A stretch of DNA of 64,000 bases from Pedobacter mendelii (GCF_014635725.1 NZ_BMDJ01000004.1:186001-250000), one strand, 5' to 3'. Positions 18,109-30,828 are shown, numbered from the stretch's first letter. Numbers and translations: made by a program. The notes: generated from the sequence alone by a model not told the origin.

Positions 18109-19458
18109 ATGATTGTTGCAAAAGCAGAAAAGGTTGAAAATGTGTCATCAGTCATAAAGTTAAACTTTGGTTCTATCATTGCGATGAATGTAGGCTTTTT
18201 TGGCATTCAGTATAGCTTTGGTTTACAGCAAACCAACATGACACCTATTTACTCTTACTTAGGTGCAAACGCAGATCAATTGCCATTGCTAAATTTGGCA
18301 GGGCCAATGACAGGTTTAATTATTCAGCCAATTATTGGTGCAATGAGTGATAAAACAACCAGCAGATTTGGTAGAAGAAGACCTTATTTTTTAATTGGTG
18401 CCATAATTTGTAGCATCTGTCTTTTTGCAATGCCTTACAGCAGTTCTATTTGGATGGCTGCAGGAATTTTATGGATTTTAGATGCTGGTAACAATATTAC
18501 AATGGAACCATATCGTGCATTCGTGAGCGATAAACTTCCATCTAACCAACATGCACTTGGCTTTTTAACTCAAAGTTTTTTTACGGGTTTAGGTATTACG
18601 CTAGCCAATCTTACTCCTGGAATCTTAATAGCCGCGGGTTTAATTGGTATCCATTCGAGGAGCGATAATAACATTCCCTATACAACATATGCGGCTTTCT
18701 TTATCGGTGGAATTGTTTCCATAGGCTCAATTATGTTCAGTTGTTTAACAACTAAAGAAACGCCTTTATCCGAGGAAGAAGTAAAAAAGGTAAAGGCTGA
18801 ATCAGGTGGCATTGCAAGGATTTTTAAAGATATCATCGCGGCTTTTAAGGTAATGCCTTCTACGATGAAAAAATTAGGGGCTGTGTATCTTTTTAACTGG
18901 TATGCCATGTTTGTGTATTGGCAATTTATTACACTTTGTCTCGCCAAAACCATTTATAATACTACCGATGCTGGTTTCGATGGTTTTGCATCTGCACAAT
19001 TGCTAACAGGAACTGTAAACGGCGGTTACAATGTGGTTACTTTTATCGTTGCTTTTCCGCTCGCATTTTTTGCAAGAAAGATAACAGCTCAAAAAGTGCA
19101 TTTGATAAGCTTGTTGTTTGGAGGCTTATGTTTGATTTGTTTACCAATGATTCATAATTCTACACTACTGTTTATTCCTATAATTGGTTTGGGAGTTGCC
19201 TGGGCAAGTATGATGGGTACGCCTTACGCAATGCTTGCAGGCAGTATTCCAAAAGCTAAAACCGGAATTTTTATGGGTATCTTAAATATGTTTATAGTTC
19301 TACCTATGCTTTTGGAGACTATAACCTTTAAATATGTTTATAAATATCTGTTAGGTCATAACCCCGAAAATGCAATAATTTTTGCAGGGGCATTAATCAC
19401 AATTGCAGGTATAATGGTTTTATTGATTAATAAAAAAGATAACGTAACAGCAGTATAA
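18109..19458 (+). CDS. MFS sugar transporter, SLC45/GPH-like
   Basis: A 449-residue inner-membrane protein with about 12 hydrophobic segments. The loop motif GAMSDKTTSRFGRRRPYFLIG, near residue 80, is the RxGRRRP signature of SLC45-type sucrose/maltose proton symporters and related carriers. It should import a sugar freed in the periplasm, or a disaccharide, into the cytoplasm. Its stop overlaps the start of the next gene (TAATG), tying it to the cytoplasmic hydrolase and sugar kinase. Sucrose or an alpha-glucoside is the likely cargo; this is inferred from family and neighbours. Confidence 0.87.
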   Translation: MIVAKAEKVENVSSVIKLNFGSIIAMNVGFFGIQYSFGLQQTNMTPIYSYLGANADQLPLLNLAGPMTGLIIQPIIGAMSDKTTSRFGRRRPYFLIGAIICSICLFAMPYSSSIWMAAGILWILDAGNNITMEPYRAFVSDKLPSNQHALGFLTQSFFTGLGITLANLTPGILIAAGLIGIHSRSDNNIPYTTYAAFFIGGIVSIGSIMFSCLTTKETPLSEEEVKKVKAESGGIARIFKDIIAAFKVMPSTMKKLGAVYLFNWYAMFVYWQFITLCLAKTIYNTTDAGFDGFASAQLLTGTVNGGYNVVTFIVAFPLAFFARKITAQKVHLISLLFGGLCLICLPMIHNSTLLFIPIIGLGVAWASMMGTPYAMLAGSIPKAKTGIFMGILNMFIVLPMLLETITFKYVYKYLLGHNPENAIIFAGALITIAGIMVLLINKKDNVTAV

Positions 19459-20642
19459 TGGTCGATTCGCAATCATATAATAAAGCTTTAAACCTTTTAC
19501 GCGAGGCATCTACTACATTTGGATTTGTTGCAGCAGTAAAAGAACAGGACAATTACAAACGCGTTTGGACCAGAGACGGTGTAATTACCAGTATTGCTGC
19601 TTTGTTAAGTAATGATGAACAGCTGATCGAAACCGCTAAAGTTACATTAAACACAATTTTAAAAAATCAACATATAAATGGTTTTATGCCATCGAATGTA
19701 TCTCCTTCAGATGGTTCAGTAAGTTACGGAGGTACATCAGGTAGAGCGGATAATCCATCATGGGCGGTCATTGGTCTTTGTGCTTATACTTTATTAACTC
19801 AGGATAATAGTCTTTGGGATAAATATCAGAAGGAAGTAGAGAATTGTTTCTTAGTATTGGAAGCATGGGAGTTTAATGGAAAACATTTAATCTATGTACC
19901 TCAAAGTGGTGATTGGGCTGATGAATACATTCAGCATGGTTATATTCTTTTCGATCAGCTTTTACGTGTTTGGGCATTAAGATTGGCCTCAAAATTATCA
20001 ACAAACAAAACTTGGGCAGATAAAGCACTACAAATCACAAATTCTATAAAAGCAAATTACTGGAAAACTGAAAACCATCCCAATGTTTATGCACCAAATC
20101 TGATTCATCAATTGGAAGATGCCTCTGCAGATTTCTGGTTAATGGGTTTTAACCCATCTAGAATTTATAATTATTTTGATTTGCAGGCTAATACATTTGC
20201 TATGCTACTCGCATTTGGTAATGATTTGCAAAATAATAAAATAATAATTCACATAAAAGGAATTTACGCAAGCAAACAAGCTCTTTTGCCGTCATTTCAC
20301 CCTACAATTGAAGAAGAAGATGCTGATATGAATGATCTTAAAAATAACTATGCTTATGCTTTCCGTAATAAACCAAATTATTTTCATAACGGAGGATTAT
20401 GGCCTGTTTGGAATGGCTGGTTGGTTGGAGCTTTAAGTTTACAAGCAGAAACCGATTTTGCAAAAACCATATTGGGTACTATTCATGAATCCAATGCAAA
20501 AGAAGATTTATTTAACGAATGCTTACACGGTACTGATCAAAAACCGTGTGGCGTACCAAATTGTACATGGAGTGCAGCCGGAGCAATAATTGCCGAACAA
20601 GCACTAATAAATGAAGATTTTAAAAAGCTTTTTAAATTTTAA
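19458..20642 (+). CDS. Cytoplasmic (alpha/alpha)6-barrel glycosidase, GH100 invertase-like
   Basis: A 394-residue soluble protein without a signal peptide. Its layout resembles neutral/alkaline invertases (GH100) and debranching-type glucosidases: KRVWTRDGVI near the N-terminus, GFMPSNVSP, DNPSWAVIGLCAY, SGDWADEYIQHG and a C-terminal WPVWNGWLVGAL. The Asp/Glu-rich motifs would line the barrel's open end. It sits between an SLC45-like importer (overlapping start) and a PfkB sugar kinase. That order fits import of a fructose-containing disaccharide, hydrolysis and fructose phosphorylation. The family placement is by eye; amylo-alpha-1,6-glucosidase is the main alternative annotation. Confidence 0.7.
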   Translation: MVDSQSYNKALNLLREASTTFGFVAAVKEQDNYKRVWTRDGVITSIAALLSNDEQLIETAKVTLNTILKNQHINGFMPSNVSPSDGSVSYGGTSGRADNPSWAVIGLCAYTLLTQDNSLWDKYQKEVENCFLVLEAWEFNGKHLIYVPQSGDWADEYIQHGYILFDQLLRVWALRLASKLSTNKTWADKALQITNSIKANYWKTENHPNVYAPNLIHQLEDASADFWLMGFNPSRIYNYFDLQANTFAMLLAFGNDLQNNKIIIHIKGIYASKQALLPSFHPTIEEEDADMNDLKNNYAYAFRNKPNYFHNGGLWPVWNGWLVGALSLQAETDFAKTILGTIHESNAKEDLFNECLHGTDQKPCGVPNCTWSAAGAIIAEQALINEDFKKLFKF

Positions 20643-20647
20643 CATAG

Positions 20648-21580
20648 ATGATAAAGGACTACGCAAATAATATTTCAGGGAAAAAAATTTTAGTGGTTGG
20701 AGAACTTCTTGTGGATATTATCTCAAATGATAATATAGAATCTCTTGCTTTTTCATCACAATTTTCAACCAATCAAGGTGGCAGTTCAGCAAATTTATGC
20801 GCAAATTTAAAGTGGCTCGGAATTGATACAGAACTCGTGGCTACAGTTGGAGATGATAATTTAGGTTCATTTCTTATTAATGAATTAAAAACCGTTGGTA
20901 TATCAGATACTTATATAAATCGTTCAAAGAATAGACAAACGAGTATTGTATTAGTTGCTAAAAGTGAGCATACTCCAGATTTTATTCCTTATCGCAGTGC
21001 AGATTTATCAATAAAAAGGGTGGAAGATTCTATTATAAGTGCATGTAGTATAATTCATACCACAGCTTTTGCGCTTAGTAAAGAACCTGCCCGAAGTAAT
21101 ATCTTATGTGCTTTTACAAAAGCGAATCAAATGGGTAAATTTTTGTCTGTTGATTGGAACTTCGCTCCATCTATATGGCATGAAGATGATGGAAAGGAAG
21201 TTTTTAAACAAATATGTAAACTTAATCCGTTGTTAAAGATTAGCCTAGATGACTTAGAAAGGTTTAATGATGATAATTTGAGTATTGAAGAATGTAAAGC
21301 ATGGCTGGATAAACTAAATACTAAAGCGATATGCCTTACCTGCGGAAAAGAAGGTGTATGGTTTAAAGGTCAAAATCAAAACTGGACATATAAGCCAGCA
21401 CTTCAGGTTGAATCAGTAGTTGGGGTAACAGGTGCTGGTGATGCTTTTTGGTCGGGGTTTTTATCGCATTTTATTAAAGATGCACCATTGGATGCATGTG
21501 TAGATAATGCGCTTGAAATTGCCAAACTTAAAATTGAAATTCCTACACCATTGTATAAAAAAAAATCATTAATTCATTAA
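20648..21580 (+). CDS. PfkB-family sugar kinase, probable fructokinase
   Basis: A 310-residue ribokinase/PfkB-family kinase. The N-terminal GELLVDII and the NQGGSSANLCANLKWLG sugar-binding signature are clear, and the C-terminal signature GVTGAGDAFWSGF carries the catalytic Asp and the anion hole. It starts five bases after the glycosidase gene and ends the group of four tightly spaced genes. Fructokinase activity fits the invertase-like neighbour; 2-keto-3-deoxygluconate or another sugar cannot be excluded. Confidence 0.87.
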   Translation: MIKDYANNISGKKILVVGELLVDIISNDNIESLAFSSQFSTNQGGSSANLCANLKWLGIDTELVATVGDDNLGSFLINELKTVGISDTYINRSKNRQTSIVLVAKSEHTPDFIPYRSADLSIKRVEDSIISACSIIHTTAFALSKEPARSNILCAFTKANQMGKFLSVDWNFAPSIWHEDDGKEVFKQICKLNPLLKISLDDLERFNDDNLSIEECKAWLDKLNTKAICLTCGKEGVWFKGQNQNWTYKPALQVESVVGVTGAGDAFWSGFLSHFIKDAPLDACVDNALEIAKLKIEIPTPLYKKKSLIH

Positions 21581-21680
21581 TATAAACTAACTGGAAACTA
21601 TGGAGCATTTACCACCTTAAAATTTATAATTAAAGAAATCAATAAAAAATAAATTTTACTAACCAATTAATAAATCAATT

Positions 21681-24600
21681 ATGAACATGACTCTACCAAG
21701 CAATTGGTCTGTTTTACCTATAAAACAGAAATTGTATTCACTAGAGAAACTTATTGTCTTGAGTTTCTTTATGCTCTTTTTAAGCACGGCTGCTTTTGCG
21801 CAAACCGTTGTAAAAGGGGTTATTCTCGATAGTGATAAACTGCCATTAGTAGGTGCAACCGTGCAGGTTGTAGGTACAAGTACAAAAACACAAAGTGATG
21901 CAGAAGGTAAATATCAAATCACTGTACCATCAGCTACATCAAAATTATTAGTAAGTTTTGTTGGTTTCGAAAGCCAAACAGTAACCGTAGGCAATCAGAC
22001 AATCATTAACTTTACACTAACATCATTAAATAATTTAGATGCAGTTGTGGTTGTCGGCTATGCATCGGTGAGAAAGAGCGATTTAACTGGAGCTGCAACA
22101 ACAGTTTCGGCTAAGGATTTTAACAAAGGTCCGCTGAACGCTCCCGACCAATTAATTCAAGGTAAAGTAGCTGGTGTACAAATGATTAACAACAGCGGTC
22201 AGCCAGGTGGTGCATCTACAGTTCGTATCAGAGGTAACTCTGCAATTACAGGAACAGGACAACCTTTATATGTAGTTGATGGAGTTGCACTTGACGGAAG
22301 ATCAGCAAGACCATCATCTAGTGCAGGAATTGGTACTGCACCAGATGGTAATCCATTAAACTTTATCAATCCAGCCGATATCGAATCGATGGAGATTTTA
22401 AAAGATGCATCTGCAACAGCAATTTACGGTTCACGTGCTGCCTATGGTGTGGTTTTAATTACGACCAAAAGAGGTAAATCCGGCGACACGAAAATTGATA
22501 TTAGTGCTTCAGCAGGTGTAAGCAATATTGCAAGGAAAGTTGATGTTTTATCTGGCGATGAATACCGTGCTGCATTATCAAGGTATAACCTTACCACCGG
22601 TAATTTTGGTTCGAGTGTTGATGCACTTGACGCAATTACCAGAACAGCTTACAATCAAAACTATTCTGTTGGTATTAGCGGTGGTGCAAATGGAAATACA
22701 TTCCGTGCCTCATTGGGTTATCAAGATCAGCAAGGTATTATTAAAACAACTGACTTTAAAAAATACAGTGCTGGTTTTAATGGAAACTTTAAGTTTTTAG
22801 AAAGCAAAAAATTAGGTCTTGATGTAAACATGATCAGCAACCAATACTTAGAAAGTATTGCACCAATTACGACTGATGCTGGTTTTACAGGAAGTTTAAT
22901 TAGCCAGGCATTATCATGGAACCCAACGCAATCATTTTACAATCCTGATGGAAGTTTATTCATTGATTACGGCTCTACAACGATTAATCCAATGGTTGCA
23001 TTAGCTGCAAATAACGATAAATCAAAAGTATCAACCATTTTGGGAAGTGTTTCTCCATATTACAAAATTACCCCTTGGTTAGAATATCGTATGCTTGCAA
23101 GTGTTAATTATAGCACAGGTATCAGAAGAGCATCAACCAGAAGTTTCTTAAATCTTCAGAATATTCAGCCGTCAGGTGCATTTCTTGGAGGTTATGCAAG
23201 TTACTCTAACAGCGAATTGATTACGCAGCAATTTACCAATACTTTAAATTTCAATAAAGAAATTGTAAGTAAATTAAATTTAAACGCAATTATCGGTTAT
23301 GAGTATTCTAATTTCATAAATAAAGGGACAACCAATACCGCTACCGGTTTTGGAGAAATTGATGGTGATTATACTGATGCCTTCCAAACAACGGCACCGG
23401 CAAACCGTACGTTTTCTGCTTACAACAGTCCAACTACAGAATTGCAATCATACTTTGCAAGGGCAATCTTTAACTACGATAGCAAGTACATTTTAACAGC
23501 TACTTTCAGGGCAGATGGTTCTACTAAGTTTGGTAGATCTAACCGTTATGGATACTTTCCTTCGTTCGCCGCGGCATGGGATATTAAAAAGGAAAACTTC
23601 ATGGCAAATACCGAATGGATTAATCAGTTAAAATTAAGAGTAGGTTATGGAAAAACCGGTAATCAGGATTTCCCATCAGGTTCTGCTCAACAGCGTTATG
23701 ATTACGGTAACTCAAATGGAGCCCCAACCTTAATTGCCATTAACAATGCCAATCCAAGTCTTAAATGGCAGTCTGATGTTCAAACAAATGTAGGTATAGA
23801 TTTCGCTGTGTTAAAAAACAGACTAACAGGTTCTGTTGATTATTTCAATAAAAAAACCAACGATTTGTTATTTCCTCAGATTTCATTCGTACCGGCAGTG
23901 GGTGGTAACGTACCAACCTGGGTAAATTTACCTGGTCAAATCATCAATAAAGGTTTGGAGTTAACTTTAAATGGAAACATCATCGAGCAGGATAATATTT
24001 CCTGGTCTTTAGGTGGTAATGCAACTTTCATCAAAAATGAAGTTCAAAACATCAACGGTATCATTAAAACAGGTTCATTAAATGGTCAGGGGTTAAGCGG
24101 TGTAACTACAGAAGTGATTCAAAATGGTTTACCATTATTTGCAATGGTAACCAGACAATACAATGGTTTGGATGCCAACGGATTTTCACTTTATACTGAT
24201 GATGGTTTTACCAACTATTATGTAGGTAATCCAAATCCGAAGGTTATCATGGGTTTAAGTACCAATTTCAGATATAAAAAATTGTCTTTCACAGCTAACT
24301 TTAATGGAGCATTTGGACAAGACATTTACAACAACACAGCAAACTCTGTGTTGGCAATATCTAACTTAGGTACAAGAAATATTTCTTCTGCTTTGGCAAC
24401 TTTACCAGTTCCAGAATCATTGGCAAATCCAATTGCTGCATCATCAAGATATATTGAAAAAGGTGATTATGTAAAATTGGCTAATGCAACGCTAAACTAT
24501 AATTTCGGAAATATTGGTAAGGCAATAAAATCATTAAATGTTTACGTTAACGGACAAAATCTTTTCGTAATTACCAATTACACTGGTTTCGACCCTGAAG

Positions 24601-24704
24601 TTAATGTTAATAAAGGTGTGAGTGGTGTTCCATCGGCGGGTATTGATTATACAGCATACCCAACCGCAAGAACATTCAATTTTGGTGTTAATTTTTCTCT
24701 ATAA
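21681..24704 (+). CDS. SusC/RagA-family TonB-dependent transporter of the alpha-glucoside locus
   Basis: A 1007-residue outer-membrane transporter. It has a signal peptide ending at FAQ (about residue 41), a carboxypeptidase-regulatory-like domain (VVKGVILDSDKLPLVGATV), a TonB-box-like VVVVGYASVRKSD, plug motifs VRIRGNSA and AIYGSRAAYG, and a beta-barrel ending FGVNFSL. There is no STN domain. It is paired with the SusD gene 18 bp downstream and lies 100 bp after the sugar kinase, so it is probably in the LacI-controlled unit. It should bring the oligosaccharide into the periplasm, where the GH13 and GH65 enzymes act. Confidence 0.95.
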   Translation: MNMTLPSNWSVLPIKQKLYSLEKLIVLSFFMLFLSTAAFAQTVVKGVILDSDKLPLVGATVQVVGTSTKTQSDAEGKYQITVPSATSKLLVSFVGFESQTVTVGNQTIINFTLTSLNNLDAVVVVGYASVRKSDLTGAATTVSAKDFNKGPLNAPDQLIQGKVAGVQMINNSGQPGGASTVRIRGNSAITGTGQPLYVVDGVALDGRSARPSSSAGIGTAPDGNPLNFINPADIESMEILKDASATAIYGSRAAYGVVLITTKRGKSGDTKIDISASAGVSNIARKVDVLSGDEYRAALSRYNLTTGNFGSSVDALDAITRTAYNQNYSVGISGGANGNTFRASLGYQDQQGIIKTTDFKKYSAGFNGNFKFLESKKLGLDVNMISNQYLESIAPITTDAGFTGSLISQALSWNPTQSFYNPDGSLFIDYGSTTINPMVALAANNDKSKVSTILGSVSPYYKITPWLEYRMLASVNYSTGIRRASTRSFLNLQNIQPSGAFLGGYASYSNSELITQQFTNTLNFNKEIVSKLNLNAIIGYEYSNFINKGTTNTATGFGEIDGDYTDAFQTTAPANRTFSAYNSPTTELQSYFARAIFNYDSKYILTATFRADGSTKFGRSNRYGYFPSFAAAWDIKKENFMANTEWINQLKLRVGYGKTGNQDFPSGSAQQRYDYGNSNGAPTLIAINNANPSLKWQSDVQTNVGIDFAVLKNRLTGSVDYFNKKTNDLLFPQISFVPAVGGNVPTWVNLPGQIINKGLELTLNGNIIEQDNISWSLGGNATFIKNEVQNINGIIKTGSLNGQGLSGVTTEVIQNGLPLFAMVTRQYNGLDANGFSLYTDDGFTNYYVGNPNPKVIMGLSTNFRYKKLSFTANFNGAFGQDIYNNTANSVLAISNLGTRNISSALATLPVPESLANPIAASSRYIEKGDYVKLANATLNYNFGNIGKAIKSLNVYVNGQNLFVITNYTGFDPEVNVNKGVSGVPSAGIDYTAYPTARTFNFGVNFSL

Positions 24705-24722
24705 TTTTTAATAAATAAAGAC

Positions 24723-26231
24723 ATGAAAAATAAATATATTTTCGGTTTTGCTGTGGTTGCCCTAAGTTTTTCGGGTTGTACCAAGCTTGATGAAAACCTG
24801 AACGGACAGGTAGGTAGTGCAGGTGTTTCGGGTGGTAATGTTGCCAGTTTATTGGGTGCAACTTATGCCGCTATGATTGGACCATACCAGGCTCCGTGGA
24901 ATTGGGCTGCTTTACAAGAAGTAACTTCAGACGAGATAATTGTTCCAACAAGAGCGGGTGACTGGGATGATAATGGTGCATGGCGTTCGTTACATTTACA
25001 TAAATGGGCTCCGGATCATACCAGAATTTCTGATGTTTTCAGAGATTTAAACAGTATTTCCTACGTAGCAACCAGCGTTTTAGGCGCCAGTCCTACGCCA
25101 TCTCAGGCTGCACAGGCTCGTTTTTTACGTGCTTTTGCTCAATTCTCTATTTTAGATGGATGGGGACAAGTACCTTACAGAGATGCAGGAGAAGATGTAA
25201 CCAAACCATCACGCGTTAGAAATGCAGCTGATGAGATTGCTTATTTAATCAGCGAGTTGAACGCAATTATTCCTGATCTGCCAAACGGACCGGCAAATGT
25301 TGCTAATAAAAATGCGGCTAAAATGCTTTTAATGAAAGTTTACTTAAACAAAGGTGCTTTCTTAAACCGTACTACACCAACATTTGACGCTGCAGATATG
25401 GCCAGAGTAATTGCTCTGGCAGATGAAATTGCCGCTGGTGGATATACTTTAACTGCTAACTATTTTGATAATTTTGCACCAACAAATGATATTCTGTCAA
25501 AAGAAAACATTTTTACGGCACAAAATCTTGGAGGTACTGCTGGTAGCGATTTAGATGGTCAATGGAAATGTACAACACATTATAACCAAAATCCTAGTGG
25601 TTACAATGGTTTTTCTACGCTATCAAATTTTTACGCAAAATTTGAAGCCAATGATACCAGAAGAGGTGGTTCTTATACTGGTCAAACCAATGTTTCTGGT
25701 ATCAGAATTGGCTTCCTTGTAGGTCAGCAGGTAAACCAAAATGGCGTTGCTTTAAAAGACAGAAAGGGCAATCCACTATCTTTTGATCCTCAAGTTAGCA
25801 TCATCGAACGTGATCCAAATCACTTAGAGATTGCCGGTATCCGCGTTATAAAATACCCTATCGATTTTGCAAATTCGGGTTCCAACAAACCAGATAACGA
25901 TTGGGTTTACTTCCGCTACTCTGATGTATTGTTAATGAAAGCTGAGGCTCAGTTAAGAACTTCGCAAACAGCTCAGGCACTTGCATTGGTAAACACATTA
26001 AGAACGGCTAGGGGTGCTTCTGCATTAACGTCTTTAACGCTGGATGTTTTGATAGATGAACGCGGTCGCGAACTTTATTGGGAAAGTTTCAGAAGACAAG
26101 ATTTAATCCGTTTTGGTAAATTCCTTGCTGCTTGGCAAGAAAAACCAGCTAGTGAGGCTAAATATTTAGTGTTTCCAATTCCTGATAATCAGCTTGGTAA
26201 CCCTAATCTTCTTCAAAATCCAGGGTATTAA
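24723..26231 (+). CDS. SusD/RagB-family lipoprotein of the alpha-glucoside locus
   Basis: A 502-residue SusD homologue. The lipobox (SFSGC, Cys at about residue 19) anchors it to the outer membrane. Family hallmarks are ARFLRAFAQFSILDGWGQVPYRD in the first half and DERGRELYWESFRRQDLIRFGKF followed by FPIPDNQLGNPNLLQNPGY at the end. It is shorter than the other SusD here and not closely similar to it. It works as the lid of the SusC channel encoded upstream. A terminator-like hairpin follows 22 bp after its stop. Confidence 0.94.
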   Translation: MKNKYIFGFAVVALSFSGCTKLDENLNGQVGSAGVSGGNVASLLGATYAAMIGPYQAPWNWAALQEVTSDEIIVPTRAGDWDDNGAWRSLHLHKWAPDHTRISDVFRDLNSISYVATSVLGASPTPSQAAQARFLRAFAQFSILDGWGQVPYRDAGEDVTKPSRVRNAADEIAYLISELNAIIPDLPNGPANVANKNAAKMLLMKVYLNKGAFLNRTTPTFDAADMARVIALADEIAAGGYTLTANYFDNFAPTNDILSKENIFTAQNLGGTAGSDLDGQWKCTTHYNQNPSGYNGFSTLSNFYAKFEANDTRRGGSYTGQTNVSGIRIGFLVGQQVNQNGVALKDRKGNPLSFDPQVSIIERDPNHLEIAGIRVIKYPIDFANSGSNKPDNDWVYFRYSDVLLMKAEAQLRTSQTAQALALVNTLRTARGASALTSLTLDVLIDERGRELYWESFRRQDLIRFGKFLAAWQEKPASEAKYLVFPIPDNQLGNPNLLQNPGY

Positions 26232-26252
26232 GCACGATTTAATATCTTAAAT

Positions 26253-26317
26253 GCCAGAGGTTGCATCGTTAACAGATTATCTAATAATTTGATTTCGGTT
26301 CAACCTCTTGCTTTTTT
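26253..26317 (+). terminator. Terminator-like hairpin between SusD and GH65
   Basis: Arms 26253-26263 (GCCAGAGGTTG) and 26301-26311 (CAACCTCTTGC) pair over 11 bp with one mismatch, and a run of six T follows. The loop is long (37 bases). It may end the SusC/SusD transcript or lower readthrough into the GH65 gene. Confidence 0.55.
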
Positions 26318-26368
26318 AAGCCTTAGTTTTTATAGGTTTAAGCTTTACAAATCATCAACTAACTAATC

Positions 26369-28405
26369 ATGAAAAACAAATTTTTATTTTTATCTTTTCT
26401 AATTCTCAGTTTTAGTTCTAAAGCGCAAGATGCATGGAAAATTAGTGCTGATAAAATTGACCCAAACAAATACTTCGGCATTACTGCTGCTAATGGAATT
26501 CTAGGCATAGTATCATCTCCTCAACCATTTAAAGTTAAAAATGTGATTTTAGCTGGTGCTTATGATACTTATGGTCGTGGAAGGGTAAGTAATTTTTTAA
26601 ATGGATTCAATTTGCTAAACATGTATATCGAAATTGATGGCAAACGTTTAGACGAACAGAATACATCGAACATGCAGCAACAGTTGGATATGAAGCATGC
26701 AGCTTTTACCACTCAACTTCAATTTGGAAAAAAGGCAAATGTAAAATACACGTATTATGCGCTTCGGCATTTGCCTTTTACCGTTTTAATGGATGTGACT
26801 ATTACTGCAAATGAGGATTTAAAATTAACCGCTGCTAGTGTAATGGAAACTCCTGATGCGTTACGAGATGTAGAGAATTATTATAATGAAATCGATAGGC
26901 CTCATGTAACTTTAAGTTTACTCACTTCAACGGCTAAAAGTCCTACAGGCAAGTTACAGCTTTGTGCTTCGAATAGTTTTTTATTTACAGAGCAGCATGG
27001 GAGTGAACCCAAAATTATCCATGAAATGTGGGATAATAATAGTCATTTAATGAAGTTTAGAAAAACTTTAAAGGCCGGAGAAAGCTACACCTATTCTGTT
27101 GTAGGAAGTACTATCAGTTCTGCTCAACATGCCGATCCGCTGAATGAAGCGGAGCGAATGACGATTTTTGCCAAGCTTGAGGGGCATGACAGGTTGATTA
27201 AATTTCATAATTTGGCATGGGATGAACTTTGGAAATCAGATATTTTAATTCAAGGTGACCCACAAGCGCAACAGGATGTTCACAGTATGTTGTATCATCT
27301 AACTTCATTCTCCCGTGCGGGTACTTCTTATTCACTATCACCAATGGGCTTATCGGGTTTAGGTTATAATGGTCACGTTTTTTGGGATACGGACATCTGG
27401 ATGTTTCCGGCATTACTTGTTCTTCACCCCGACATTGCAAAATCTTTAATTGAGTATCGATATGAGCGCTTAGAACCCGCTAGGCGGAATGCATTTTCGC
27501 ATGGCTATAAAGGTGCTATGTACCCATGGGAAAGTGCCGATTCTGGTGTTGAAGAAACGCCTGTTTGGGCTTTAAGCGGTCCTTTCGAACATCATATTAC
27601 AGCCGATGTTGCCTTGGCAGCATGGAATTACTATTGCGTAACCCAAGATAAAGAATGGCTTAAAGAGAAGGGATGGCCAATTTTATCGCAAACAGCTGAT
27701 TTTTGGGCAAGTAGAGTAGAACGAAATGGACCCAATCAGTTTGACATAAAAAATGTAGTTGCGGCAGATGAATGGGCTGAAAATGTAGATAATAATGCCT
27801 TTACAAATGCTGCGGCAAAATTGAATCTGGTTAATGCAAATCTTGCAGCAACTATTTTAGGTTTGCCTCAAAACAAGGATTGGGATTTGGTTGAAAAAAA
27901 TATTCCAATTTTAAAGTTTGCTGATGGTGTAACAAAGGAACATGCAAGCTACAAAGGCGAGGGAATCAAACAGGCCGATGTGAATCTACTGGCCTATCCT
28001 TTAAAGATCATAATAGATAAAAATCAAATTGAAAAGGATTTAGCTTATTATGAAACACGTATTCCAGATGAAGGTACGCCAGCAATGACACATGCAATTT
28101 TTGCACTTCTGTACGCAAGAACAGGGAACGCAGAAAAGGCTTACAGTTATTTTAAAGAGGCGTATCAACCGAATTTAAATCCTCCTTTTAGAGTCATCGC
28201 TGAAACTAAAGGAGGCACAAATCCATATTTTGCAACCGGCGCAGGTGGCGTTTTACAAAGTATGCTTATGGGTTTTGGTGGTCTTGATATAACCAGCAAA
28301 GGTATTATTCAACTGAAAAGTATATTGCCATCTAATTGGAAATCTATTAAAATTACAGGAGTTGGTATTGAAAAAAAGACTTTCATAGTTACAAATAAAA
28401 ACTAG
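26369..28405 (+). CDS. Secreted GH65-family glycosidase
   Basis: A 678-residue protein with a signal peptide (ending KAQDA, about residue 20). It has an N-terminal beta-sandwich and an (alpha/alpha)6 catalytic barrel. The barrel shows FWDTDIWMFP (339-348) and VAADEWAENVDNNAFTN (464-480), the GH65 signature, with E468 as general acid. GH65 contains phosphorylases for maltose, trehalose, kojibiose and nigerose, and also hydrolases such as acid trehalase and a Flavobacterium kojibiose hydrolase. A periplasmic location favours hydrolysis over phosphorolysis. It follows SusD after a hairpin and probably cleaves an alpha-glucoside imported by the SusC/SusD pair. Confidence 0.87.
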   Translation: MKNKFLFLSFLILSFSSKAQDAWKISADKIDPNKYFGITAANGILGIVSSPQPFKVKNVILAGAYDTYGRGRVSNFLNGFNLLNMYIEIDGKRLDEQNTSNMQQQLDMKHAAFTTQLQFGKKANVKYTYYALRHLPFTVLMDVTITANEDLKLTAASVMETPDALRDVENYYNEIDRPHVTLSLLTSTAKSPTGKLQLCASNSFLFTEQHGSEPKIIHEMWDNNSHLMKFRKTLKAGESYTYSVVGSTISSAQHADPLNEAERMTIFAKLEGHDRLIKFHNLAWDELWKSDILIQGDPQAQQDVHSMLYHLTSFSRAGTSYSLSPMGLSGLGYNGHVFWDTDIWMFPALLVLHPDIAKSLIEYRYERLEPARRNAFSHGYKGAMYPWESADSGVEETPVWALSGPFEHHITADVALAAWNYYCVTQDKEWLKEKGWPILSQTADFWASRVERNGPNQFDIKNVVAADEWAENVDNNAFTNAAAKLNLVNANLAATILGLPQNKDWDLVEKNIPILKFADGVTKEHASYKGEGIKQADVNLLAYPLKIIIDKNQIEKDLAYYETRIPDEGTPAMTHAIFALLYARTGNAEKAYSYFKEAYQPNLNPPFRVIAETKGGTNPYFATGAGGVLQSMLMGFGGLDITSKGIIQLKSILPSNWKSIKITGVGIEKKTFIVTNKN

Positions 28406-28530
28406 CTCAAAAGCTGGAAGTAAAAAAAACCTCATAATAGATTTTAACTATAAGGATATAAAATTTAATGATTGTTATTGTTTCCCTTTAAATCCTATTT
28501 TTATGGTATATTAATTTTAGTAAACAATAA

Positions 28531-30828
<2,298 letters not shown>

